DNA of 64,000 nt from Aureimonas sp. ME7 (GTDB lineage Bacteria > Pseudomonadota > Alphaproteobacteria > Rhizobiales > Rhizobiaceae). Location: NCBI RefSeq assembly GCF_903970965.1, contig NZ_CAJCKW010000005.1, forward strand, positions 186,001 to 250,000, read 5' to 3'. Below, one piece after another: positions 19,399 to 30,292 of the stretch. The position numbers and the translations under genes are program-made. Positions within the stretch are counted from its first letter, which is position 1. The number at the start of each line of letters is the position of its first letter. Below the pieces are notes generated by a model. The model was not told the origin of the DNA. It saw nothing but the letters and a program-made list of their open reading frames with translations, and ran no database searches.

Positions 19399-20052
19399 AT
19401 GTCCGACCCGATCATCGAGAAGCCGCCGAACGCGCCGGGGCGGCGGGAGATCAACCCGTTCCTGAAATTCGCGCTGGAACTCGGCCCCCTCGTCGTCTTC
19501 TTCTTCGCCAACAACCGGGCCGACGCGATCGCCTCGGCCGTGCCGGCGCTGGGGGCGCTCGGCGGTCCGCTCTTCGTCGCCACCGCGCTGTTCATGGTGG
19601 CGACCGTGGTGGCGCTCGTAGTGTCCTACGCGCTGACGCGCACGCTCCCGATCATGCCGATCGTGTCCGGCCTCGTGGTCGTGGTGTTCGGCACACTGAC
19701 CCTCTGGCTGCAGGACGAGGTCTTCATCAAGATGAAGCCGACCATCGTCAACGGCCTGTTCGCCGCCGTCCTTCTCGGCGGCTTGGCGTTCGGCAAGTCG
19801 CTGCTCGGCTACGTCTTCGACCAGGCCTTCAAGCTCGACGACGAGGGCTGGCGCAAGCTGACGCTGCGCTGGGGCCTGTTCTTCGTCTTCCTCGCCGTGC
19901 TGAACGAGGTCGTCTGGCGCTTGTTTTCGACGGATGCCTGGGTGGCCTTCAAGGTGTGGGGCACGATGCCGATCACCATCCTCTTCATGCTGTTCCAGTT
20001 CCCGCTCCTGAAGCGCCACGCCCTGGAGCCGCTGTTCGACAAGAAAGCGTGA
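19399..20052 (+). CDS. yciB: Inner-membrane septation protein A / YciB (IspZ) family
   Basis: A 217-aa polytopic inner-membrane protein of the YciB/IspZ family, linked to envelope synthesis and intracellular septation. The signatures are [20 protein letters not shown] near the N-terminus, the run [29 protein letters not shown], and the ending [18 protein letters not shown]...VWGTMPIT. About five to six helices are predicted by eye. It lies 58 nt downstream of ftsY on the same strand, a common alphaproteobacterial arrangement. Confidence 0.94.
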   Translation: MSDPIIEKPPNAPGRREINPFLKFALELGPLVVFFFANNRADAIASAVPALGALGGPLFVATALFMVATVVALVVSYALTRTLPIMPIVSGLVVVVFGTLTLWLQDEVFIKMKPTIVNGLFAAVLLGGLAFGKSLLGYVFDQAFKLDDEGWRKLTLRWGLFFVFLAVLNEVVWRLFSTDAWVAFKVWGTMPITILFMLFQFPLLKRHALEPLFDKKA

Positions 20053-20138
20053 TCCGCCCCATCACGTAGTTCCTTCGCTTGTAGCCTCGGCCGGGCATCC
20101 CACATGCCGTTCCGAAATCGGCGGAAAGGAGCCCACTC

Positions 20139-21005
20139 ATGGTCGATGCGCAGAAGCTTCTGGATCAGTTCCTTGGCACCGGTCGCGGGTACGGGACACA
20201 AGGATCGCGCCCGAACCTCGGCCAGGGTGCGAGTGCCGGCGGCTCGATCCAGGACACGCTCGGCAAGGTGCTCGGCGGTGCGCTCGGCGGCACGGGCGCG
20301 CGCTCGGGTGGCGGCATCGGCGATATTCTCGGCAGCGTCCTGTCCGGCTCCAAGGGCGGCGGCGGCGGCTTGGGCGGAGGCCTCGCCGGCCAGGCGATCG
20401 GCGGCGCGCTGGCCGGCGGTCTCGCCTCGCATCTCCTGCGAGGCAAGCGCGGCAAGGGCCTCGGCGGCTCGGCCGTGAAGCTCGGCGGCCTCGCCCTCGT
20501 CGCGGGCCTCGGCTACAAGGCGTGGCAGAACTATCAGGCGCAGCAGCGCGCCGCAGGCGTGGGCGCCGTGCCGGCGCAGATGCGCCTTCCGCCCGAGCAC
20601 ATTCCCGTCGCCGAAGGCACGCCCTTCCATCCGGCGGCCCCGAGCGAAGCGGAAACCCGCTCCCGCCTTCTCCTTTCGGCGATGATCGCGGCGGCCAAGG
20701 CCGACGGCTATATCGACCGGGACGAGGAACAGGCGATCTTCGGGCGCATCGACGATCTGGAACTCGACGCCGAGGAAAAGGGCGTCCTGATGGACGAGCT
20801 TCGCCGGCCGCTGTCGATCGACGAGATCGTCGCCCGCGCGGGGAGCCAGGAAACCGCCATCGAGGTCTACACCGCCTCGGTTCTGGCGATCGACGCCGAC
20901 CATCCGGCCGAGCGCGCCTATCTCGATCTTCTGGCCGCGCGCCTCGAACTTCCGGCCGAACTCGTCGCCGAGATCCGCCGCACCGCCGACGAAGCGCAGG
21001 CTTGA
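20139..21005 (+). CDS. DUF533 / TerB-like tellurite-resistance-family protein
   Basis: A 288-aa protein. The N-terminal 100 residues are a low-complexity glycine-rich segment with GxxxG-type repeats, followed by a hydrophobic stretch (about 110-122). The C-terminal half (about 170-285) is an alpha-helical DUF533 / TerB-like domain with acidic residues in AAAKADGYIDRDEEQAIF. The function is unknown; members often associate with the inner membrane. It has its own start context after yciB (86-nt gap). Confidence 0.82.
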   Translation: MVDAQKLLDQFLGTGRGYGTQGSRPNLGQGASAGGSIQDTLGKVLGGALGGTGARSGGGIGDILGSVLSGSKGGGGGLGGGLAGQAIGGALAGGLASHLLRGKRGKGLGGSAVKLGGLALVAGLGYKAWQNYQAQQRAAGVGAVPAQMRLPPEHIPVAEGTPFHPAAPSEAETRSRLLLSAMIAAAKADGYIDRDEEQAIFGRIDDLELDAEEKGVLMDELRRPLSIDEIVARAGSQETAIEVYTASVLAIDADHPAERAYLDLLAARLELPAELVAEIRRTADEAQA

Positions 21006-21039
21006 AGACGAGCTGGGGTCGGGGCTAGTCCTCGGCCCC

Positions 21040-21627
21040 ATGTTCACCCTCACACGCCCCGAGCGCTACGCGCAGGAGATCCGGAAAAGCCGCTTCTTGG
21101 GGCTAGCCGCGCCGATCGAAAGCGAGGCGGACGCTAAGCGCTTCCTCGCCGAGCACTCCGACGCGTCAGCCAGCCACAATTGCTGGGCTTGGCGCCTCGG
21201 TAGCGTCTACCGGTTCAGCGACGACGGCGAGCCGGGCGGCACCGCCGGCAAGCCGATCCTCCAGGCGATCGACGGGCAGGAACTCGACCGGGTGGTCGTC
21301 CTCGTCACCCGCTGGTTCGGCGGCGTGCTGCTCGGCGCGGGCGGCCTGATCCGGGCTTATGGCGGAACGGCGGCCCAGTGCTTGCGAGCCGCCGAAAAGG
21401 TGCCTTTGGTTGCGACGGTCGAGATCAGCATCACGTGCGACTTCGCCGATCTGGCCCTGGTCCAGTCGCGGCTTTCCAACCGTCCCGGCGCGCAGATCGA
21501 CAACCAGCACTTCACCGATACGGGCGCCGTCCTCGCCGTTGCGGTGGCTGAAGACGACGCAGAGCTTCTGGCCGCCCTCATCCGGGACCTGACCCACGGG
21601 CGCGCCGTCGTTGCCCGGCCCGACTGA
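21040..21627 (+). CDS. YigZ / IMPACT family protein
   Basis: A 195-aa member of the UPF0029/IMPACT family. Residues 1-120 carry the signature: EIRKSRFLG, ASHNCWAWRLG, FSDDGEPGGTAGKPIL and VTRWFGGVLLGAGGLIRAYGG. The C-terminal DUF1949-type ferredoxin-like domain follows. Eukaryotic IMPACT regulates GCN2, but the bacterial function is unsettled. It ends 6 nt from the convergent Nudix gene with no room for a terminator hairpin. Confidence 0.92.
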   Translation: MFTLTRPERYAQEIRKSRFLGLAAPIESEADAKRFLAEHSDASASHNCWAWRLGSVYRFSDDGEPGGTAGKPILQAIDGQELDRVVVLVTRWFGGVLLGAGGLIRAYGGTAAQCLRAAEKVPLVATVEISITCDFADLALVQSRLSNRPGAQIDNQHFTDTGAVLAVAVAEDDAELLAALIRDLTHGRAVVARPD

Positions 21628-21633
21628 CGCCGC

Positions 21634-22200
21634 TTAGAACTCGCCGACCGGCAGCGGTCGTCCGTCCGGCATCTGGTCGCCCGCCGCCCCTTGCGGATTG
21701 CCGAAGGGGATCGGCGGCGCGCCGGCCGCCGCCTCGCGCTCGTGACGCAGCGCCCAGTGGACGGAGGGAAAGGCGAGTTCGTCCCACGGGATCTCGTCCC
21801 AGTCGAAGAAGCGAAGCTCCAGCGTCTCGACGCCCGGCGCGACGTCTGCGCTCGCCAGTTCCGCCCGGAAGATCAGTTGCACCTGACTGATGCGCGGCAC
21901 CGAATAGATGGCCAGCAGCCGCTCGATGCGCAGCTGGGCGCCCGCTTCCTCGCGCGCCTCGCGGGCCGCGCCCGCTTCCGGCGTCTCGTTCAGCTCCATG
22001 TAGCCGGCGGGGATCGTCCAGAAGCCGGAGCGCGGCTCGATCGCGCGACGGCACAAGAGAACGCGCCCGTCGTGCCGCACCACCGAGCCGACCACGATCT
22101 TCGGGTTCTCGTAGGCGACGAAGCCGCAATGGTCGCAGACCCGACGCGGCAGCACGTCGCCGTCGGGAACAGTCAGGGAAAAGCTCGGCGATAGACTCAT
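21634..22200 (-). CDS. Nudix hydrolase
   Basis: A 188-aa pyrophosphohydrolase. The Nudix box G66-x5-E72-x7-REAREEAG is complete. A preceding CDHCG (C22, C25) suggests half of a zinc ribbon, as in NudC-like or ADP-ribose-type enzymes, but the second pair of cysteines is missing. The start ATG at 22198-22200 was chosen because the much longer open frame upstream is compositionally an antisense shadow of the MFS gene. The substrate is unknown. It is divergent from the MFS gene. Confidence 0.9.
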   Translation of the reverse strand: MSLSPSFSLTVPDGDVLPRRVCDHCGFVAYENPKIVVGSVVRHDGRVLLCRRAIEPRSGFWTIPAGYMELNETPEAGAAREAREEAGAQLRIERLLAIYSVPRISQVQLIFRAELASADVAPGVETLELRFFDWDEIPWDELAFPSVHWALRHEREAAAGAPPIPFGNPQGAAGDQMPDGRPLPVGEF

Positions 22201-22332
22201 GCGATGCGGAGATAAGGCGCCCGCGCCGTCCGGCGATGGGTGCGACGATGCCTCGCTTCTTTCGCCGGCATGGCGGAGCGGCGCGCGTTGCGCTATCGCT
22301 GGATCAGCCATGGTTCGAGGACCACCCCCGTC

Positions 22333-23556
22333 ATGCCCGCATCCGCCCGTTCGCCCTGGATCCCGCTTCTGTGCGGTGCCGTCATCGTCACCATCGCGAT
22401 GGGCCTGCGCCAGAGCTTCGGCCTGCTCCTGCGCCCGGTCGAGGTGGATATCGGGGTCGGTCGCGAGGCCTTCGGGCTCGCCATCGCTCTGCAGAACCTC
22501 CTCCTCGGCCTCGGCCAGCCCTTCGTCGGCGCCTTGGCGGACCGGTTCGGCGCGGGCCGCATCGCGGCGGCGGGCGCCGCGCTCTATGCCGTCTCCCTCG
22601 TCCTCGCCTCGCAGGCAGCGTCGGCGCTCGGGCTGCAGATGACGCTCGGCACCCTTCTCGGCTTCGCGCTGACCGGCGTCACCTTCGTCGTCGTGCTCGG
22701 CGCCGTCGGGCGCTTCGTGCCGGCGGAAAAGCGTGGGCTCGCCTTCGGCATCGTCACCGCCGGCGGCTCGGTCGGGCAGTTCCTCCTGGTGCCGATTATG
22801 CAGATCGCCATCGCCGAAATCGGCTGGCGCGGCGCGCTTCTGGCGGGCGCGGCGCTTTCGGCGACGATCGCGCTCCTGGCGATCGGCATCGCCGGCCGTC
22901 CGAACGCGATCACCGCCGCCAAGGCGGGAAGCCCCGTGCCGGACGCCGGGCTCGGCGCGGCCCTGCGTGAGGCCGGCGGCCACGGCGGCTACTGGCTCCT
23001 CAATGTCGGCTTCTTCGTCTGCGGCTTCCATGTCGCCTTCATCCAGACCCACCTTCCCGCCTTCCTGGTGGATCACGGACTGGACCCCTCGATCGGCGCG
23101 CGGGCGCTGGCGCTGGTCGGCCTGTTCAACATCTTCGGCTCCTATGTCTTCGGTCTGTCGGCCGATCGCCTGCGCAAGAAGAACGTGCTCGCCGCGATCT
23201 ATTTCGGGCGGGCCGTAGTCATCGCCGCCTTTCTGGCCGTGCCCTTCACGCCGATGTCGGTCACCGTCTTCGCGTGTGCCATGGGCTTCCTGTGGCTCGG
23301 CACCGTGCCGCTGACGAGCGGCCTCGTCGGACAGATCTTCGGGGTGCGCTATCTGTCGACCCTGTTCGGCATCGTCTTCATGAGCCACCAGATCGGCGCC
23401 TTCTTCGGCGCCTGGGCCGGCGGCCTCCTGTTCGAGAAGACGGGGAGCTACGACGCGGTGTGGATGGTCTCGATCGCGCTCGCGGTCGTCGCGGGCCTTG
23501 CCAACCTGCCGATCCGCGACGCGTCGCTGCGTCGGCCCGCCGGGGCCGCCGCATGA
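22333..23556 (+). CDS. MFS transporter (OFA/monocarboxylate-like)
   Basis: A 407-aa major facilitator protein with 12 predicted helices. TM1 contains GLRQSFGLLLRPVEVDIG, typical of the oxalate/formate and monocarboxylate-like group. The loop 2-3 motif GALADRFGAGRIAAAGAALY matches the MFS signature G-x-L-a-D-r-x-G. The substrate is not predictable. The ATG at 22333-22335 was chosen because it puts the first helix at the N-terminus. The stop overlaps the start of a 41-aa ORF (ATGA). Confidence 0.88.
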   Translation: MPASARSPWIPLLCGAVIVTIAMGLRQSFGLLLRPVEVDIGVGREAFGLAIALQNLLLGLGQPFVGALADRFGAGRIAAAGAALYAVSLVLASQAASALGLQMTLGTLLGFALTGVTFVVVLGAVGRFVPAEKRGLAFGIVTAGGSVGQFLLVPIMQIAIAEIGWRGALLAGAALSATIALLAIGIAGRPNAITAAKAGSPVPDAGLGAALREAGGHGGYWLLNVGFFVCGFHVAFIQTHLPAFLVDHGLDPSIGARALALVGLFNIFGSYVFGLSADRLRKKNVLAAIYFGRAVVIAAFLAVPFTPMSVTVFACAMGFLWLGTVPLTSGLVGQIFGVRYLSTLFGIVFMSHQIGAFFGAWAGGLLFEKTGSYDAVWMVSIALAVVAGLANLPIRDASLRRPAGAAA

Positions 23557-23678
23557 GCCGGACGAGCGAGATCGCGGTGCTCGGCGCCCTCGGCGCCCTG
23601 TCGGCGCTGGGCTACGCGCTCTGGCAGTCCGAGGGCCTTCTACTCTGGAGCGGCATGGCCTTCGGCTTCTGCCTCTAG
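23553..23678 (+). CDS. Small single-pass membrane peptide coupled to the MFS gene
   Basis: A 41-aa ORF starting within the MFS stop codon (ATGA overlap). It contains one hydrophobic helix (roughly AVLGALGALSALGYALW and a second hydrophobic patch LLLWSGMAFGF) with a short charged N-terminus MSRTSE. Its stop overlaps the 3' end of the convergent ccmG by 4 nt. It has no recognised family. The tight coupling suggests a real small protein, possibly a transporter accessory; this is inference. Confidence 0.55.
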   Translation: MSRTSEIAVLGALGALSALGYALWQSEGLLLWSGMAFGFCL

Positions 23679-24259
23679 GGTCCGGCCTTGGCCAGCGCCG
23701 GCAGGAACCCACCCTCGACGGCTTCGGGCGTCAACGGGCCGGTCTGCTTCCAGAGGATCGTTCCGTCCGCGCCGACGAGAAAGGTTTCCGGCACGCCGTA
23801 GACGCCCCAGTCGATCGTCGAGCGCCCGGCCTCGTCGGTGCCGACTGCGTCGAACGGATTGCCGAGTTCGCGCAGGAAGCCGAGCGCATTGTCCGGCTTG
23901 TCCTTGTAGTTGATGCCGACGATCTCGAAGCGCGGATCGGCCGAGAGCGCCATCAGCGCCAGGTGCTCCTGGCGGCAAGGCACGCACCAAGAGGCGAAGA
24001 CGTTGACGAGCTTGACGCCGCCGCCGTCCCCCGGTCGGATGTCGATGCCCGGGACCGGCACGCCGGCTCGATCCTTCAGGCCAGCCAGAGCGGGAAGCTG
24101 CGTGGCTGGCGCCGGCTTGCCGATCAAGACGGAGGGCAGCGTCTGCGGATCGTGGCCTGACACGAGTTGGTAGAGGAAGAGGCCAGCGAGAAGCGTAAAA
24201 ATGCCGACCGGCAGGAGCGTCAGCCAGGAGCGGCGACGCACGGGTTTCGCGTCGCTCAC
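23675..24259 (-). CDS. ccmG: Cytochrome c biogenesis thioredoxin CcmG/DsbE
   Basis: A 194-aa membrane-anchored periplasmic thioredoxin that keeps apocytochrome c haem-binding cysteines reduced. It has an N-terminal anchor (about 12-33) and a thioredoxin fold with active site WCVPC (C92, C95), plus the DsbE-typical GVYGVPETFLVG cis-Pro segment. The start is GTG (24257-24259), overlapping the ccmD stop as GTGA. It is the last gene of the ccm operon. Confidence 0.94.
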   Translation of the reverse strand: MSDAKPVRRRSWLTLLPVGIFTLLAGLFLYQLVSGHDPQTLPSVLIGKPAPATQLPALAGLKDRAGVPVPGIDIRPGDGGGVKLVNVFASWCVPCRQEHLALMALSADPRFEIVGINYKDKPDNALGFLRELGNPFDAVGTDEAGRSTIDWGVYGVPETFLVGADGTILWKQTGPLTPEAVEGGFLPALAKAGP

Positions 24260-24417
24260 CGCCCCGCCTCCCGGCGGCGGCCGCTCGCCGCTTCCAGCTC
24301 GCTCAATCGGCGGCGGATGCGCCGCGCGTCCCAGAACACGAAGGCGCCCAAGGCTCCGAGCGCGACAACCGACATCGCATAGGCGCTGGCGACGAAGGCG
24401 AAATAGGATCCGCTCAT
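24256..24417 (-). CDS. ccmD: Haem exporter accessory protein CcmD
   Basis: A 53-aa single-pass membrane protein that helps release holo-CcmE from the CcmABC complex. It has the typical N-terminus with an aromatic motif (SYFAFVASAYAMSVVALG) and a basic, Glu-containing C-terminal tail (WDARRIRRRLSELEAA). The position between ccmC (4-nt gap) and ccmG (4-nt overlap) is diagnostic for this poorly conserved small gene. Confidence 0.9.
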   Translation of the reverse strand: MSGSYFAFVASAYAMSVVALGALGAFVFWDARRIRRRLSELEAASGRRREAGR

Positions 24418-24421
24418 CGCC

Positions 24422-25174
24422 TCACGCGTCCCGTAGGCCGAGCCGGCGCTCGAGGCTGGCGAGGCGGCGGCGGCGGATCTCGGTGCGCATCATCGTCAGG
24501 TGGAGCGCGAAGAACAGGACGGAGAATCCGAAGGCGGTCAGGGCCAGCGGCCAGAGATAGGCGGGGTCGAGGCTTGGCCCGTCCATGCGCAGGACGCTGG
24601 CCGGCTGGTGCAGCGTGTTCCACCAGTCCACCGAGAACTTGATGATCGGAATGATCACGAAGCCGACGAGCACGAAGACCGCCGCCATGCGCCCCGAGCG
24701 CTGCGGTTCCTCGAAGGCGCGTGTCAGGGCGATCAGGCCGAGATACATCAGGAACAGAACGAAGACGGAGGTGAGCCGCGCGTCCCAGACCCACCACGTC
24801 CCCCACATCGGCCGCCCCCAGACCGAGCCGGTGAAAAGGCAAAGGAAGGTGAAGACCGCCCCGATCGGCGCCGCCGTGCGGATCGCCACCTCCGCGATCG
24901 GATGGCGCCACACGAGAAGCCCGAGCGCCGAGACGCTCATCACTGTCCAGCCCATCATCGAGAGCCAGGCGAAGGGCACGTGGATGAAGAGAATGCGAAC
25001 CGTCGCGCCCTGCTGGTAGTCCTCCGGCGCGCGAAGCGCCATGGCGAGCCCGACCGCGAGGAGCACCAGCGCCAGCGCATAGAGCCAGGGCTGGACGCGA
25101 CACGAAAGTTCCAGGAACCGTGTCGGGTTCGCCAGAAGCGTGAAACGGGACGGACGGGCGGCGAGATCGCTCAT
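24422..25174 (-). CDS. ccmC: Haem exporter protein CcmC
   Basis: A 250-aa six-helix inner-membrane protein that loads haem onto CcmE. The haem-handling motif WGTWWVWD lies at 124-131, flanked by periplasmic histidines (one is H65 in FIHVPFAW, another in WWNTLHQP). Length is normal. It is downstream of a GNAT gene that interrupts the usual ccmA-ccmB-ccmC order, with a 40-nt gap. Confidence 0.97.
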   Translation of the reverse strand: MSDLAARPSRFTLLANPTRFLELSCRVQPWLYALALVLLAVGLAMALRAPEDYQQGATVRILFIHVPFAWLSMMGWTVMSVSALGLLVWRHPIAEVAIRTAAPIGAVFTFLCLFTGSVWGRPMWGTWWVWDARLTSVFVLFLMYLGLIALTRAFEEPQRSGRMAAVFVLVGFVIIPIIKFSVDWWNTLHQPASVLRMDGPSLDPAYLWPLALTAFGFSVLFFALHLTMMRTEIRRRRLASLERRLGLRDA

Positions 25175-25214
25175 GGGTTTTGTTCTTAGAACGGCTCCGA
25201 CCGGCTCGCAAACC

Positions 25215-25658
25215 TCAAGATGCTTGCGGCGTCCGCCCGCCGATCCGCAACGCCATGCCGATCGAGGCCGGCATCACCGGCTCGAAGCCGAACTGGGCAT
25301 AGAGATGACGGGCATTCCCGTCGGCGATCAGGCTGACATAGGCGCTTTCGGGCGCATGGGCGTGCAGCCAGTCCATGAGGTCGGCGAAGATGCGCTTTCC
25401 CAAGCCCTGCCCCTGGTGCTCCGGCTCCACCGCCATGTCGACGATCTGGAAGAAGCAGCCGCCGTCGCCGATCACTCGTCCCATGGCGACCGCTCGCCCC
25501 TCGAAGCGGACGAGAACGGCATGCAGCGTTCCCAGCAGGCCGCGTTCGGCCGCGTCTTGCGTCTTCGGGCTGAGGCCCGACACAGCCCTGAGACGCCGGA
25601 AGTCGGCGATGGCGGGCGTTTCGGCGGTAATGGCGTAGCGCGACGGGTCGAAGGGCAT
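25215..25658 (-). CDS. GNAT-family N-acetyltransferase inside the ccm operon
   Basis: A 147-aa acetyltransferase with motif A VDMAVEPEHQGQGLGKRIF (acetyl-CoA loop QGQGLG at 82-87) and the C-terminal Y-x-x-x-GF-E motif LYAQFGFEP. The substrate is unknown. It sits between ccmB (15 nt) and ccmC (40 nt), co-directional, so it is probably co-transcribed. Such enzymes are not part of the known cytochrome c maturation machinery. Confidence 0.88.
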   Translation of the reverse strand: MPFDPSRYAITAETPAIADFRRLRAVSGLSPKTQDAAERGLLGTLHAVLVRFEGRAVAMGRVIGDGGCFFQIVDMAVEPEHQGQGLGKRIFADLMDWLHAHAPESAYVSLIADGNARHLYAQFGFEPVMPASIGMALRIGGRTPQAS

Positions 25659-25673
25659 CGGGATCCATTCCGT

Positions 25674-26333
25674 TCAGTCGGAGGAGAGTTTCAGCGCGGC
25701 AGCCGCCGCGAATGGCCCGATGACGCCGTAGAGAAGCGTCAGCGCGCACAGGATCAAGAAGGGCGAGCGGAACGGGGCGGGATCGTTCACCGCGCCATAG
25801 GTGGCCGCGACGCCGAAGATCAGGACGGGCAGCGCCAACGGCAGCACCAGCACCGAGACGAGAACGCCCCCGCGCGGCAGGGACGCCGCCACTGCCGCCC
25901 CGACCGCCCCGATCAGGACGATCGCCGGCGTTCCCACGAGAAGCGTCAGCGCGGTGGCGAAGAGAGCCATCGGCTCCATCGCCAGGAACAGCCCGAGCAA
26001 GGGGCTGGCGACCACCAGCGGAAGGGAGGACGCGCACCAGAGCGCGGCGCATTTGGCCAGCACCGCGAGTGGCGCCGGCACCGGGCCGGTCAGGATAAGG
26101 TCGAGGCTGCCGTCGTCCCGGTCCGCTTGGAACAAGCGGTCCAGCGTCAGAAGCGTCGACAGGAGCGCGCCGATCCACAGGATTGCCGGCCCGATACGCG
26201 CCAGCAGCCGGAGGTCGGGGCCGATGCCGAAGGGGATCGTCGCGATGACGGCGAGAAAGAACACGACGCCGACGAGCCCGCCGCCCGAGCCGGAAAGCTG
26301 CAGCCGAAGATCGCGCACGAAGAGGGCTCCCAT
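25674..26333 (-). CDS. ccmB: Haem exporter permease CcmB
   Basis: A 219-aa ABC-type permease with six helices, partner of CcmA. It contains the FQADRDDGSLDLILTGPVP segment and the LPLALPVLIFGVAA motif typical of CcmB. The ATG at 26331-26333 overlaps the ccmA stop by 1 nt (TGATG), showing translational coupling and fixing the start. Confidence 0.95.
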   Translation of the reverse strand: MGALFVRDLRLQLSGSGGGLVGVVFFLAVIATIPFGIGPDLRLLARIGPAILWIGALLSTLLTLDRLFQADRDDGSLDLILTGPVPAPLAVLAKCAALWCASSLPLVVASPLLGLFLAMEPMALFATALTLLVGTPAIVLIGAVGAAVAASLPRGGVLVSVLVLPLALPVLIFGVAATYGAVNDPAPFRSPFLILCALTLLYGVIGPFAAAAALKLSSD

Positions 26334-26998
26334 CAGCCGACCTCGTCCCAGCCGCCGTCGCTTGCCGCCGCCGCCACGGGTTCGGGCGCCACGAGTTCCA
26401 GAATGCGCGCGCCGGCAAGCTCCAGCGGCTGGTGCGTCGCCGCGATCACAATGCCCCCACCGCGCAGCCGCTCGCGGCAAAGCTCGGAGATGCGCGCTTG
26501 CGAGGCGGCGTCGAGCGCCGTCGTCGGCTCGTCGAGAAGCCAGATCGGACGGTCCGACACGAGAAGGCGGGCAAAGGCGACGCGCCGCTGCTGGCCGGCC
26601 GACAGAGCGCCGACGGGCAGCCTGCCGGCATGGGGAAGATCGACCGCCGCCAGCGCCTGCTCGATACCAGCGGCCGGACGCCCAAGAAAGCGTCGCCAGA
26701 AGCCGAGTTCCTCGGCGACCGTGCGCCCCGGCTTCATCGCGTTGCGATGGCCGAAGTAATGCGCGAGTTCGATCAGCCGGCCCGCCGGCTCGCCGCCGGG
26801 CAGCGCGCCTTCGATGCGAATCGCGCCCGCGACCGGCGGCAGGAGCCCGGCCAGCGTGCGCAGCAGCGTCGACTTGCCGGCCCCGTTCGGCCCCGTCACC
26901 ACCAGCGCCTCACCCCCCGTCAGCCGCCAGTCGATCGGGCGAGTCGCTGCACGCCCGGCGCGTCCGCACACGAGATCGGTCAGGGTGATCGCGATCAC
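26333..26998 (-). CDS. ccmA: Haem exporter ATPase CcmA (GTG start)
   Basis: A 221-aa ABC ATPase that powers release of haem-loaded CcmE. Walker A is GPNGAGKS at 36-43; the signature LSAGQQRRVAFARLL and Walker B IWLLDEPTTALD are present. The start is GTG at 26996-26998, supported by GGAGG 10 nt upstream and by the family N-terminus; the longer frame to 27079 is rejected. It is the first gene of the ccm operon and divergent from acnA. Confidence 0.95.
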   Translation of the reverse strand: MIAITLTDLVCGRAGRAATRPIDWRLTGGEALVVTGPNGAGKSTLLRTLAGLLPPVAGAIRIEGALPGGEPAGRLIELAHYFGHRNAMKPGRTVAEELGFWRRFLGRPAAGIEQALAAVDLPHAGRLPVGALSAGQQRRVAFARLLVSDRPIWLLDEPTTALDAASQARISELCRERLRGGGIVIAATHQPLELAGARILELVAPEPVAAAASDGGWDEVG

Positions 26999-27359
26999 GG
27001 TGTGGGAGCCTCCGGGCGGGGAAGAACGACGCGTTCGGAGCCGTTTTTGGCGAGCGCCCCGTGGAAAGGCAAGGCGCATGGGCGCGAAGTTGGCGCGAGG
27101 GTGGAATTCCCTAACCCAAAAGGGACCCCGGCGGATTTGACCCCTTTATAGCCATTACAAACTTGCCTATAAGGCCCCCAACCACACCAGCGACCGGCGT
27201 GGAGTCATCAGCGCCGATCTCCGTGCCCCGCCCTTTCGGCGGGTACTGAGGCGGACGGGCGGAAATGGTCGTACCCGCATTCTCCATCGCGCCCGGCCCG
27301 GGGTGCGGCGGTCGTTCGCCTTTCGGACATTCTTTGGTTCGAGAAGGAACGAGAGTTCT
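26999..27359. other. Divergent intergenic region between ccmA and acnA
   Basis: This 361-bp stretch has no convincing gene. Its most distinctive part is an AT-rich patch (27141-27176) holding an imperfect inverted repeat around CCTTTATAG and CCTATAAGG. A TTGACC lies at 27137-27142 but no -10 box is at proper spacing for either direction. An acnA Shine-Dalgarno (AAGGA, 27344-27348) lies near the right end. It should hold promoters for both units. Confidence 0.6.
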
Positions 27360-30113
<2,754 letters not shown>

Positions 30114-30141
30114 CCTCGGCATTCCCTCGCCGCGTTTCCAG

Positions 30142-30173
30142 CGCCGCCGCCCTTCCCGGGGCGGCGGCGTTTT
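30142..30173 (+). terminator. Intrinsic terminator of acnA
   Basis: A perfect 10-bp stem CGCCGCCGCC / GGCGGCGGCG with an 8-nt loop is followed by TTTT, 28 nt after the acnA stop. Confidence 0.85.
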
Positions 30174-30292
30174 GCATGGGGGACAACTGTAAGCTTCACT
30201 GCCAATTGAACGCGGCGCGATCGATCCGCCCTTCTGCCCGGGAGGTGTCCGGTCCATGTATCGGACCTTCGAAAGCCGGACGGAGGTTCCCC

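Noticed and set aside
20165-20455. 96-codon proline-rich ORF on the minus strand
   Set aside because: It is the antisense of the glycine-rich DUF533 N-terminus (Gly codons read as Pro/Ala).
21634-23712. 692-codon minus-strand open frame
   Set aside because: Only the last 188 codons are a Nudix hydrolase; the remainder is the antisense of the MFS gene with Arg/Gly/Asp-rich shadow composition.
27137-27173. TTGACC and TATAAG as an acnA promoter
   Set aside because: The two elements are about 25 nt apart, too far for a sigma-70-type promoter.
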